A DNA stretch of 46,315 nt from JAAYCI01 sp964369525 (GCA_964369525.1 CAYJEW010000016.1:1-46315); one strand, 5' to 3'; positions 34,467 through 42,133 are shown, counted from the first letter of the stretch. Notes: a model not told the origin generated them from the sequence alone. Numbers and translations are program-made.

Positions 34467-34507
34467 AAAAGCCCGCCCCCTCAGAAAGAATTAGGGGGCA
34501 GACTTTT
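34467..34507 (-). terminator. Terminator of lipoprotein paralogue 2
   Basis: AAAAGCCCGCCCCCT (34467-34481) pairs with AGGGGGCAGACTTTT (34493-34507) with two mismatches. A TTTTTC run follows on the minus strand. It lies about 45 bases after the stop codon. Confidence 0.75.
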
Positions 34508-34549
34508 ATTCTTTTAACATTTTATAGCGCAGAGTCTACAAGCAGGCTA

Positions 34550-35902
34550 TTAGTTTACAAGCGCCAGTATATTACTTGAGCTACTAACGCTATTGCCATT
34601 CAGCGTACTTGTTGCTACGCAGTATATATATCTGTAGCCGCCATCCCACAGTGCCTCGGTTAAATTCAGTATACTTCCATTTTGGCCTGAAATAGCAGTG
34701 CCACTATATGATGCACCTGCAGAAGCATACCACTGATAGCTTATTGTGCCAGCACCACTCGCAGTGGCTTCAGAAGCTTCGCGTATCGAGAAGCCCACTA
34801 TGCTTACCTCTACCCAGTTTTGGCCTTGCCCTATAGGCTCGCCCTCTACAAGCACATGCGTAATACCTGTTTGGCGGGTTTGGTTTGTTGCAGGGTCGCC
34901 AACCACGCAGAAGTAGAACTGGCTGGACGGATTTTGGCTTGCAATTGTAAGCGCAGGGTTTGTTTGGCCGGTGAGCATTACCGCACCCTCGGTGCTGTTA
35001 GCTGTGTTTGTGTACCACTGGTATCTAAGGTTTGCAGCAGGTGTTGCGCTGCTGTATGCGCTCATAGATATTACAGCCTGGCTGCCGGTAGTAAACTTAA
35101 TTGGGCCTGCGCCCGGCTGGCCTGTAATATAAAACTGATATTCAGGCTGCTGGTCGTCTGGGTCAGTGTCTTCATTTGTAGCAGAGCTGCTTGTAGCAGA
35201 GCTNNNNNNNNNNNNNNNNNNNNNNNNNNNNNNNNNNNNNNNNNNNNNNNNNNNNNNNNNNNNNNNNNNNNNNNNNNNNNNNNNNNNNNNNNNNNNNNNN
35301 NNNGCAGAGCTATCTGTCGCAGAGCTGTCTGTCGCAGAGCTATCTGTCGCAGAGCTATCTGTGGCAGAATCGTCGGCCATCGAGCTGTCAACTGCAGAGC
35401 TGTCGGCCATCGAGCTACCTGCTCCAGAACCTTCTGTAACATCCCCTACAACCACCATTATAATAGGCGAGTTTGCATAGTACCTTACGCCGTCGACTGA
35501 ACAGCCGGAATCTGCAGCATAAAATGCCTTAACATAATAGTAGGTAACGCCTTGCTCGCTTGTATCCACAGCTGCGGTAAGGTCTATCGGGTCGCTACCT
35601 GCGCCGGGCAAGGTAATATTATCTCTGGTAATTTGGTCGCCATTGTCGTATGATTCGGCGGCATTTGTATACCATCTAACATCAACCTCAAGATTGTTGC
35701 TACCCTCCAGCATGTTCAGCTGTGCACTAACGGTAGCACCTTCTTCGCCCACATCAAATTGGTAGGTAAGCACATCTGCGGTAACCGAGAATTCTTCCGC
35801 CGTCTTCGTTTCACCGGCGCAGCCGGCCAATGCCAACACCATAACCAATGCCAGCAAGGCTGCAAAAACTATTCTAATCTTCTTTTTTGAAAATCCGCCC
35901 AT
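34550..35902 (-). CDS. Ig-like surface lipoprotein, paralogue 2, with assembly gap
   Basis: About 450 residues as drawn. Lipobox LALAGC is at about Cys28. The N-terminal module (FSVTADVLTYQFDVGEEGA, VTYYYVKAFY) matches paralogue 1. The linker is SATDS repeats from a 15-base unit and is interrupted by 100 N at 35204-35303, so its true length is unknown. Two Ig-like modules follow: QPGAGPIKFTTGSQAVISM with YQWYTNTANSTEGAVML, then GAGTISYQWYASAG with ATSTLNGNSVSSSSN. Both sides of the gap are in the same frame. AAGGGG lies 8-9 bases before the ATG. No enzyme motif is seen. Confidence 0.8.
   Translation of the reverse strand: MGGFSKKKIRIVFAALLALVMVLALAGCAGETKTAEEFSVTADVLTYQFDVGEEGATVSAQLNMLEGSNNLEVDVRWYTNAAESYDNGDQITRDNITLPGAGSDPIDLTAAVDTSEQGVTYYYVKAFYAADSGCSVDGVRYYANSPIIMVVVGDVTEGSGAGSSMADSSAVDSSMADDSATDSSATDSSATDSSATDSSXXXXXXXXXXXXXXXXXXXXXXXXXXXXXXXXXXSSATSSSATNEDTDPDDQQPEYQFYITGQPGAGPIKFTTGSQAVISMSAYSSATPAANLRYQWYTNTANSTEGAVMLTGQTNPALTIASQNPSSQFYFCVVGDPATNQTRQTGITHVLVEGEPIGQGQNWVEVSIVGFSIREASEATASGAGTISYQWYASAGASYSGTAISGQNGSILNLTEALWDGGYRYIYCVATSTLNGNSVSSSSNILALVN
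35160..35400 (-). repeat. 15-base tandem repeat (Ser-Ala-Thr-Asp-Ser) with 100-N gap
   Basis: On the plus strand units such as GCAGAGCTATCTGTC run on both sides of the N block at 35204-35303, with alternate units coding Ser-Met-Ala-Asp-Ser or Ser-Ala-Val-Asp-Ser nearer 35400. The gap probably reflects a repeat array longer than the reads. Confidence 0.85.
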
Positions 35903-35972
35903 GGTAACGTCCCCTTTATTTGTGTTATAGTTTTATGGCCAAAATTTAACCTAATGACCCTATATCACATTA

Positions 35973-36001
35973 AATATACCACAAATCTACAAAAAGTGCA
36001 A
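35973..36001 (-). promoter_or_regulatory. Sigma-A promoter of lipoprotein paralogue 2
   Basis: On the minus strand TTGCAC (36001-35996), 17 bases and TATATT (35978-35973). CACTTTTTGT overlaps the -35 and spacer, as in paralogue 1. Confidence 0.7.
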
Positions 36002-36104
36002 CATTATTTTCTTGCTGCGCTTTTTGCCCTAAAAGCGGCGGCGCGCGCCCCCTTCATATTTGCCAAAGCTATAATATTTGGCCAACAGTTATAAAAACAA
36101 TAAA

Positions 36105-36140
36105 GTGCGTTTTGTAAGGCTTTCGCCTTACAAAACGCAC
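36105..36140 (-). terminator. Terminator of lipoprotein paralogue 3
   Basis: A perfect 16-base stem (36105-36120 with 36125-36140) has a 4-base loop. On the minus strand TTTATTGTTTTT follows. Confidence 0.85.
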
Positions 36141-36196
36141 CAGCTCAGTTTTAAAATTTTCGCCACACAAAAACGAACCAAAATTATGTTGCCGCC

Positions 36197-37426
36197 CTAG
36201 CCACTGTCGCTACTGTCGCTACTGTCGCTTCTCTGCACCTCGTTGCTATACGCACTAACGCTACTACCGTTAAGTGTGCTTGTTGCCACGCAGTAGTAAT
36301 ATGCGTGCGGAGATAAGCCCGTTGTCACCTCTAGTGTAGCGCCTGTTTGCCCCACCAAAAGCTCAGGGTTAGAGTACCTGCCATCGCTGGAGGCATACCA
36401 CTGGTAGCTTATTGTGCCTGCGCCGCTTGCGCTGGCAGTAAACGTGCCGCCATCTAGCGGTATAGTAGCCGGCGATACCACCACCCGCACCCAGTTTTGG
36501 CCCACCGCCTCGCCTAGCACCGCCACATTTGTAATGCCTGTTTGTCTAATTTGGGCTGTTGCGGGGTCGGTAACCACACAGAAGTAAAATTGGTTGGACG
36601 GGTTTTGGCTTGCAATTGTAAGCGTTTGGCCCGTTTGGCCTGTAAGCATAGTTGCGCCCTCGGTGGTAGCTGCAACGCTTGTATACCACTGGTATTGCAG
36701 GTTTTCAGCCGCTGTTGCGCTACTGTATGCACTCACCGATATTGCTACGTTGTTGCCGGTGGCATAATTAAACGGCCCCGCACCCGGCTGGCTGGTAATA
36801 TAGAACTGATATTCCGGCTGTGGATTTTGGCTGGAGCTCGCGGCAGACGAGCTGCTTTGCGTCGAGCTTTCTGCTACCGAGCCGGACGACGAAGAGCTAT
36901 CCACTGCCGAGCTATCGGCTGGCGGGTCGTTGCCTGTGTCGGTTGCAATATTGCCCACAACCACCACTATTAGTGGCGAGTTTGCATAGTACAATCTCCC
37001 GCCTTTGTCGCAGGCATTGCCCTCCACAAAATATTCTGCCTTTGCGTAATAATAGGTAACGCCCGGCACGTTTGTGTCAATTTCCAGCGCAACCTCGGTT
37101 GTGCCAATTTCGCTATCTAGGATAGCAGCTTCTCTATACACCTGCTCGCCATCGGAATAGGTATTGGCGGCATTTGCATACCACCTAATGTCCATATCTA
37201 AATCTTCATCTGTAATATTGTTTTCATCGCTGTCCCCCGCCGTAGCGGCTATCTGCACAGCAATTTGGGCTTCTTCTTCGTCCAAATCAAAGCGATATTC
37301 AAGCACAGGTGCGCCAACAGTAAACTGGGTTGCCGCCAGCGTTTCGCCCGCACAGCCGGCCAGCGCTATAAACAGCAGCGCCAGCAGCACCGCTAGTTTA
37401 ATTCTGTTTGTTACAGCTTTGCTCAT
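36197..37426 (-). CDS. Ig-like surface lipoprotein, paralogue 3
   Basis: 409 residues. Lipobox IALAGC is at about Cys25. The module order is as in paralogues 1 and 2: N-terminal domain with APVLEYRFDLDEEEA and VTYYYAKAEYF, a Ser-rich linker, an Ig-like domain (QPGAGPFNYATGNNVAISV, YQWYTSVAATTEGATML, NQFYFCVVTDPAT), and a last domain with GAGTISYQWYASSD and ATSTLNGSSVSAYSN. The C-terminus ends in a short Ser-Asp-Ser repeat (SDSSDSSDSG) that the others lack. The SD is weak (GGGTGG). The promoter guess is at 37496-37524. Confidence 0.8.
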   Translation of the reverse strand: MSKAVTNRIKLAVLLALLFIALAGCAGETLAATQFTVGAPVLEYRFDLDEEEAQIAVQIAATAGDSDENNITDEDLDMDIRWYANAANTYSDGEQVYREAAILDSEIGTTEVALEIDTNVPGVTYYYAKAEYFVEGNACDKGGRLYYANSPLIVVVVGNIATDTGNDPPADSSAVDSSSSSGSVAESSTQSSSSAASSSQNPQPEYQFYITSQPGAGPFNYATGNNVAISVSAYSSATAAENLQYQWYTSVAATTEGATMLTGQTGQTLTIASQNPSNQFYFCVVTDPATAQIRQTGITNVAVLGEAVGQNWVRVVVSPATIPLDGGTFTASASGAGTISYQWYASSDGRYSNPELLVGQTGATLEVTTGLSPHAYYYCVATSTLNGSSVSAYSNEVQRSDSSDSSDSG

Positions 37427-37495
37427 CTAATGCCACCCATGCCAAATACTTGTGTGAAGTGCGCTTTAATACCCATAGAACGCGTAACTACCATT

Positions 37496-37524
37496 ATTTT
37501 ATCATTATGCGCATAAAAATGCAA
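37496..37524 (-). promoter_or_regulatory. Probable promoter of lipoprotein paralogue 3
   Basis: On the minus strand TTGCAT (37524-37519), 17 bases and TAAAAT (37501-37496), about 70 bases before the start codon. Confidence 0.5.
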
Positions 37525-37979
37525 AACTTTTTTGCACACACCTATATTATACATCTACTTGCCTGCCTCAGCCAGCTATGTATTTTTCAAAAAATAACAT
37601 ATCTACAAATTATTTTTGCCTAAGCGCTCCGCCTATTCACCTGCCTGAAAAACCTAAAAAAAATATTATTGCAGGCGCAATAAAGCTGCCGCCTTATAAA
37701 GGGCTCTGCGCCGTTTAAGCGTTTGGTTAAATGAAAAAGCAGGCCGAATTTTGTACTGCTTTAGCTGGCGCGCCTATTCGCTCAGCGGCGCAGTACACCA
37801 TGCGCATTATTTTTTAGCCCGATAATAATCCCAATTAATATACTACGCATGCGCTATCTGCAATTTATACGCCTTGGCACTTTTGCTAAAAACAATATAT
37901 TCTCCCGAGCTTTCCCTTATTATATCCCTGCCCATCCACCGCACATCTGCATCACCTCACATTTTGTAGTATTTTTGCG

Positions 37980-38008
37980 TTGAACTATCAGCGAATTTTT
38001 GATATAAT
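37980..38008 (+). promoter_or_regulatory. Sigma-A promoter of lipoprotein 4
   Basis: TTGAAC, 17 bases and TATAAT (38003-38008). Its presence rules out a start codon at 37980 for the downstream gene. Confidence 0.8.
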
Positions 38009-38084
38009 AAAAAATGTATATCTACAGCACATCACACTGCATAAAAAGGCAAAGCTTGATACCCGCCATAAAGTGAGGAAGATA

Positions 38085-39962
38085 ATGAAACGCGTAGTTA
38101 GCCTAATAATAATTTTTGCTGTTTGCATCAGCTTTGCTGCTTGCACAAGCAGCTGCGGCGATACTTCTACCATCGGCAGCTCTTCTGCCGGCGCTGCAAG
38201 CGGCAGCAGCGCCGAAACACAAGGCGCTTCATCTGCAGAAAGCACCTCCGCCGACACCGGCAGCTCAAACGCCGCCGCCAGCAGCGCCAGCGATAGCTCT
38301 AGCCCCGCCGGCTCCGGCGCCGATAGCAGCGAAACAAGCAGCGCACAAACAAGCGCAGGCGCGCAGCCCACATTTGCCATTACAGCGCAACCCCAAAACA
38401 CAAGCGTTGCAACAGGCTCGCCGCTTACATTAAGCGTTACCGCAAGCGGCAGCGGTACTTTAAGCTACCGGTGGTATGCAAGCGTAGCAAATAACTATAA
38501 CGGCATTGCAATGACAGGCCAAACCAGCCGCACAGTTACCCTTAACACAAACACCCCTTTTACACAATACTATTACTGCGTAATTACGCAGCAAAACACA
38601 GGCCTAACGCTTACAACCCGTATTGCAACGGCAAGCGCAGTTGGTAGTGCAACAGGCGGCAGCGGCTCTGCACCTGCGCCGTCAGACCTGCCTGTTATAA
38701 CAGCGCAGCCGCTAAGCGCGGCTTATGACGCAGGCGCAACAGCAGCAGCCCTTAGCATAACAGCAAACGTGCCCAGCAACAACGGCGTACTAAGCTACGA
38801 GTGGTTTAAAGGCACCCCGGCCTCCGGCAGCGCCACAAGCGTTGCAACAACAGCCACATACACACCACCAATTGCAACATTAGGCAGCGAAAACTATTAC
38901 TGTGTTATAACAAACACGTTGTCAAGCGGCATCACACACACAGTTACAAGCACAGTAGCGGCCATCGACGTTTTCCCGGTTGTTGAGCTTTTTGTTATGG
39001 GCGTACAAATTAACGCAAGCAACTACACCGATGTTCTCGGTAGCGGGGGCAGCGTTTCATATAACTTTGCAACAAGCACTTTAACGCTTAACTCAGCAAA
39101 CATTTTATACTACAATTTTACCGCTAATGATGCGGCAATAAATTCCCGGCTAACAAATGAATTAACAATAAATTTAATGGGCACTAGCGTCGTTAAAACC
39201 ATGTTTTATAATCTGGGACATGCAATTACCGCCACCGGCGCTTTACATATAACAGGCGCAGGCACGGTAACAGCAACAGGCACTAGCGGCGGAAGCGGAA
39301 TTAACGCAAATGCAATAACCATTTCGGGTGGCACAATAACTGCAAATGGTGGCGACAGCCACGGAATTAACTCAGCTGGCGCAATAACCATTTCGGGCGG
39401 CACAGTAACTGCAAATGGCATCGGCAACAACAATCACGGAATTAACTCAGCTGGCGCAATAACCATTTCGGGCGGCACAGTAAAAGCAACCGGCGCTAAC
39501 GGCTCCAACAACGTTGGTAATTATGCCGGCACCAACGGCGGCTTTGGAATTCGTGCATATGCGCCAATAACCATTTTGGGTGGCACAGTGTATGCAGTAG
39601 GCGGTAACGGCGGTAACTATTCCGGCTCCCTGTACGCCCCCGGTTCTGGTGGCGAGGGAATTGTTGCAATAGCTAGCGACATACACATAGGTACTACTAC
39701 AACTGCGTTCAGCGGAGAATTAACGGCAATAGGCGGCTTAGCCGGTACAGGCGATATAAACACGTCCGCTCCCAGAAACGGCATAGCGTTTGATAGAGAT
39801 GCGTCCACCAAAAACTTTGCCGGTAATATGTACTATGCTATTTTTGATGGAGCTACATGGTCAAGCGCATACCCTAACTCGATAGGATTAGCGTCTGCAT
39901 TATCTGACGCATACGACACACACAGGGGCTTGCGCTTTGCTGCAAACAACTTACTTCCATAA
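38085..39962 (+). CDS. Surface lipoprotein 4 with Ig-like and beta-helix-like repeat domains
   Basis: 625 residues. The signal peptide has ISFAAC as lipobox (Cys about 19). A Ser/Ala-rich linker (about 25-95) precedes two Ig-like modules (SGTLSYRWYASVANNY with FTQYYYCVIT, then NGVLSYEWFKGTPAS with ENYYCVIT). From about residue 300 to 570 there are repeated rungs GINSAGAITISGGTVTANG, as in right-handed beta-helix or polysaccharide-binding surface domains. GAGG lies 7-9 bases before ATG 38085. It shares module style with the three minus-strand lipoproteins but not their N-terminal domain. A role in binding polymer is plausible; no lyase residues can be named. Confidence 0.78.
   Translation: MKRVVSLIIIFAVCISFAACTSSCGDTSTIGSSSAGAASGSSAETQGASSAESTSADTGSSNAAASSASDSSSPAGSGADSSETSSAQTSAGAQPTFAITAQPQNTSVATGSPLTLSVTASGSGTLSYRWYASVANNYNGIAMTGQTSRTVTLNTNTPFTQYYYCVITQQNTGLTLTTRIATASAVGSATGGSGSAPAPSDLPVITAQPLSAAYDAGATAAALSITANVPSNNGVLSYEWFKGTPASGSATSVATTATYTPPIATLGSENYYCVITNTLSSGITHTVTSTVAAIDVFPVVELFVMGVQINASNYTDVLGSGGSVSYNFATSTLTLNSANILYYNFTANDAAINSRLTNELTINLMGTSVVKTMFYNLGHAITATGALHITGAGTVTATGTSGGSGINANAITISGGTITANGGDSHGINSAGAITISGGTVTANGIGNNNHGINSAGAITISGGTVKATGANGSNNVGNYAGTNGGFGIRAYAPITILGGTVYAVGGNGGNYSGSLYAPGSGGEGIVAIASDIHIGTTTTAFSGELTAIGGLAGTGDINTSAPRNGIAFDRDASTKNFAGNMYYAIFDGATWSSAYPNSIGLASALSDAYDTHRGLRFAANNLLP
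39297..39512 (+). repeat. In-frame tandem repeat coding beta-helix rungs
   Basis: Units start with GGAATTAAC at 39297, 39363 and 39438 (66 and 75 bases apart) and share long identical blocks around GCAATAACCATTTCGGG. They code 22-25 residue rungs. The next rung begins at the GGAATTCGT at 39546 and is longer and more diverged. Confidence 0.8.
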
Positions 39963-39970
39963 ATAAATAA

Positions 39971-40024
39971 AAAAACACACCCTTGCTTTTACAGCTTTAG
40001 CCTGTAGAGCAAGGGTGTGTTTTG
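39971..40024 (+). terminator. Terminator of lipoprotein 4
   Basis: AAAAACACACCCTTGCT (39971-39987) pairs with AGCAAGGGTGTGTTTT (40008-40023), ending in TTTTGCTGTTT on the plus strand. Confidence 0.8.
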
Positions 40025-40112
40025 CTGTTTATATGCCTTAAATGCAAACAGAAAGTCGTTTTTATCCGCTACTTTTACTACACAAAAATTCAAGCACAAA
40101 CCAAAACGGCGG

Positions 40113-40560
40113 CAGCGATTTTTTTATAGTTTTGCAAAAAAATCGTCGCAAACTAAATGTAGTCCGCGACAAAGCATGTGGCCTTTGGCTTACAAAACAG
40201 ATACCCAAAACTTGGGTGTTCCCCGAAAAAAGGTGGTAGTGAGGGTGTGGCGTAATGGCTGCGCTTGCAAAGCCATAGCCACACCGAAACGCGCCTTTTT
40301 TCGGCAGAGGAGGAGCGACAAAATGGTGTGAGCGATGATTTTTATAGTTTTGCAAAAAAATCGTCGCGAACTAAATGTAGTCCGCGACAAAGCATGTGCC
40401 TTTGGCTTACAAAACAGATACCCAAAACTTGGGTGTTCCCCGAAAAAAGGTGGTAGTGAGGGTGTGGCGTAATGGCTGCGCTTGCAAAGCCATAGCCACA
40501 CCGAAACGCGCCTTTTTTCGGCAGAGGAGGAGCGACAAAATGGTGTGGGTGATGATTTTC
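40113..40560. repeat. Two tandem copies of a ~217-base structured element
   Basis: The second copy follows the first at 217-218 bases with only a few differences (copy 1 about 40113-40331, copy 2 about 40332-40548). Each has a hairpin with an AATG loop (40145-40170; 40363-40388), a short ACCCAA-AAC-TTGGGT hairpin, and a long stem: CCGAAAAAAGG with CCTTTTTTCGG (40223-40233 with 40294-40304; 40440-40450 with 40511-40521) enclosing GGTGTGGC/GCCACACC and ATGGCT/AGCCAT arms. There are short open frames on both strands but no RBS-supported gene. It may be a non-autonomous repeat or a structured RNA. Confidence 0.7.
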
Positions 40561-40580
40561 ATAAATAGACAAAAGAAAAT

Positions 40581-40608
40581 CGTCACCCACTTAATGAAGT
40601 GAGTGACG
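40581..40608. repeat. Diverged third AATG-loop hairpin
   Basis: CGTCACCCACTT pairs with AAGTGAGTGACG around AATG, with one mismatch. It corresponds in position and loop to the hairpins at 40145 and 40363, but its stem sequence has changed on both sides so that pairing is kept. Confidence 0.6.
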
Positions 40609-40611
40609 ACG

Positions 40612-40706
40612 TGGAGCTGGTGGACAAACTTGCTTTTGTGCGCAAAAGCCACGGCGGTTGCAAAGTGCCACAGGCACTTTGCTAAGAGCCGCCTTTCAAG
40701 CCCGTC
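40612..40706 (-). repeat. tRNA-tail element next to tRNA-Thr
   Basis: Bases 40612-40632 repeat the 3' end of tRNA-Thr including CCA (40765-40785) at 19 of 21 positions, in the same direction. Between them lie a perfect hairpin GCAAAGTGCC-ACA-GGCACTTTGC (40659-40681), the conserved core AAGAGCCGCCTTTC, and TTCAAGCCCGTC (40695-40706). The last is a reverse complement of the tRNA-Thr T-arm with one base changed to allow a G-U pair. A CTTTTAT tail follows. The second copy is at the start of the window beside tRNA-Gly. Confidence 0.7.
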
Positions 40707-40731
40707 TTTTATAACATTCGTTCCAAAAACA

Positions 40732-40759
40732 AAAAAACCACACCGAAGTGTGGTTTTTT
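40732..40759 (-). terminator. Rho-independent terminator of tRNA-Thr
   Basis: AAAAAACCACAC (40732-40743) pairs with GTGTGGTTTTTT (40748-40759) around CGAA. On the minus strand it follows the tRNA directly and ends in a T run. Confidence 0.85.
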
Positions 40760-40764
40760 ATTTT

Positions 40765-40840
40765 TGGAGCTGGTGGACGGACTTGAACCCCCGACCTGCT
40801 GATTACAAATCAGCTGCTCTACCAACTGAGCTACACCAGC
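40765..40840 (-). tRNA. tRNA-Thr (anticodon UGU)
   Basis: A complete cloverleaf on the minus strand: acceptor GCTGGTG with CACCAGC, D-arm, anticodon loop TTTGTAA giving UGU (40807-40805), T-loop TTCAAGT and encoded CCA (40767-40765). 76 bases with CCA. It has its own promoter and terminator. Confidence 0.97.
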
Positions 40841-40884
40841 GCATAACAAGCAATTCATGCAGCGCATGTTTTGCCTGCTAAAGT

Positions 40885-40913
40885 AGTATATCAAATTCTA
40901 ATCATTTTGGCAA
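40885..40913 (-). promoter_or_regulatory. Sigma-A promoter of tRNA-Thr
   Basis: On the minus strand TTGCCA (40913-40908), 17 bases and TATACT (40890-40885), about 45 bases upstream of the mature 5' end. It lies just after the stop codon of the hemolysin III gene. Confidence 0.7.
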
Positions 40914-40924
40914 CAGTATTTTTC

Positions 40925-41638
40925 CTACAAAACAAATACCGCAATGCACACATAGTGCAGCACACTGCCTGCCAACACAAACAAGTGCCACACGCCATGA
41001 AAATAGCGCACTTTTTTAATGGCGTAAAATATTACACCCACAGTATAGCTAATTCCGCCTACCAGCAAAAGTACCATGGCCGGCAACGGCAACGCCGCCA
41101 CTACATCGCCAATAGCGAACACAATGCTCCAGCCCATTACAAGGTACAGCACCAGCGAAAGCCTTGCAAACTTATGTATGTTTACAGAGTTTAGCACAAT
41201 ACCTATAATTGCCGCCGCCCACACCAAAGCAAATATTACAATGCCCTTTATGTTGCCCTGCAACGTAATTAGCATAAACGGCGTGTAGGTACCTGCAATA
41301 AGCAAGAATACGCTGGAATGGTCGAATATACGAAACACAAACTTCACCTTTGGAAACGGGAACGCATGGTAAAGCGTGCTCATTGTGTATAGCAAAAACA
41401 GCGATATTGCATATATAACGCAGGCTGTAACCTCCAGCGCGCCGCCATATATAGCCGCCAGTGTAACCACCACACTGCCGCCTATCACCGCCAAAAGCGC
41501 TCCCACGCCATGGCTCACCGCATTAAATACCTCTTCCCCAAGCCCGTACTGAAAAAGCGGGCGTGGCGGTTTTGGCTGTTTTGGGGCTTTTGTTGGCTTT
41601 TCGTTTTGTGGCTTTATAGCCGCAATTTTACCCGACAT
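40925..41638 (-). CDS. Hemolysin III / PAQR-family membrane protein
   Basis: 237 residues. A Pro/Lys-rich cytoplasmic start is followed by seven hydrophobic segments. The family's zinc-site-like motifs are present: EEVFNAVSHGVGALL, STLYHAF, FDHSSVFLLIAGTYTPF and GVWHLFVLAGSVLHY. Bacterial members are named for hemolysis in Bacillus cereus; their normal role, possibly in membrane lipid homeostasis, is not settled. ATG 41638 has AAGGAGG 8 bases upstream; the GTG at 41644 touches the SD. It lies behind the terminator of the next gene upstream. Confidence 0.9.
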   Translation of the reverse strand: MSGKIAAIKPQNEKPTKAPKQPKPPRPLFQYGLGEEVFNAVSHGVGALLAVIGGSVVVTLAAIYGGALEVTACVIYAISLFLLYTMSTLYHAFPFPKVKFVFRIFDHSSVFLLIAGTYTPFMLITLQGNIKGIVIFALVWAAAIIGIVLNSVNIHKFARLSLVLYLVMGWSIVFAIGDVVAALPLPAMVLLLVGGISYTVGVIFYAIKKVRYFHGVWHLFVLAGSVLHYVCIAVFVL

Positions 41639-41661
41639 GGGCACACCTCCTTGTGATAACT

Positions 41662-41696
41662 AAAAAACGGCGCAAAGCCCAAAGGCTTTGCGCCGT
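41662..41696 (-). terminator. Terminator of the small membrane-protein gene
   Basis: ACGGCGCAAAGCC (41667-41679) pairs with GGCTTTGCGCCGT (41684-41696) around CAAA. A TTTTTT run follows on the minus strand. Confidence 0.85.
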
Positions 41697-41719
41697 CATC
41701 TTTGTGTGTATATGCTTAT

Positions 41720-42133
41720 TTATGCTTTTTCAAGCTCTGCTTCAATGTCCATATCTACTGTGTCGTCTATAAAATCGTCTGCAAAATCTTCGTTAAAGAG
41801 TAGTTGCTCGTACTCGTCCAGCTCTTTTTCGCGGCGCAGTACATAGCAATACAAAACGCCCAGCACACCTGCAATAGCTGCCAGTGCAACAAACAGTGCA
41901 ATTACGGTAGATTTTTTCATCTCGATTGCCTCCCCAGATTTTTTAGGCTGATGCATTACATGGTTTTTCAGCTCGGTTGCGCCGTCTTGAATAGCGCTAA
42001 GTACAGTGCTAAACGTTATGGCAAGGCCTGCCACACCTACAATTGCCGCCTTGCCTACCTTGGCTGCCCACCTGTGGGCGCTGCGTAAGCCGTCGCGCGT
42101 ATCGGCTAATTTGCGGGTTAACTTTTGGGTCAT
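41720..42133 (-). CDS. Small two-helix membrane protein of unknown function
   Basis: 137 residues. The basic N-terminus is followed by a hydrophobic segment (AAIVGVAGLAITFSTVLSAI, about 29-48), a polar link, a second hydrophobic segment (STVIALFVALAAIAGVLGVLYCYVL, about 74-98), and a very acidic tail with many Asp/Glu. AAAAGGAGG lies 7-8 bases before ATG 42133. An internal ATG at 41920 (Met72) also has GGGGAGG 8 bases upstream and would give a 66-residue single-helix protein with the acidic tail. I do not recognise the family. It has its own promoter and terminator. Confidence 0.75.
   Translation of the reverse strand: MTQKLTRKLADTRDGLRSAHRWAAKVGKAAIVGVAGLAITFSTVLSAIQDGATELKNHVMHQPKKSGEAIEMKKSTVIALFVALAAIAGVLGVLYCYVLRREKELDEYEQLLFNEDFADDFIDDTVDMDIEAELEKA

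Larger units (their letters stand above)
37427..38084. other. Divergent gene-free stretch between lipoproteins 3 and 4
   Basis: 658 bases hold a probable minus-strand promoter (37496-37524), an 8-base inverted repeat TGTACTGC/GCAGTACA (37752-37759 with 37790-37797) with a smaller nested stem, and the plus-strand promoter (37980-38008). I see no gene in it. Confidence 0.5.

Noticed and set aside
37980..38084. Upstream start for lipoprotein 4
   Set aside because: It would begin within the -35 box, and the extension destroys the signal peptide; ATG 38085 has a good SD.
40062..40652. Several short open frames on both strands in the tandem repeat
   Set aside because: They repeat because the DNA repeats, lack RBS, overlap each other and run through hairpin arms.
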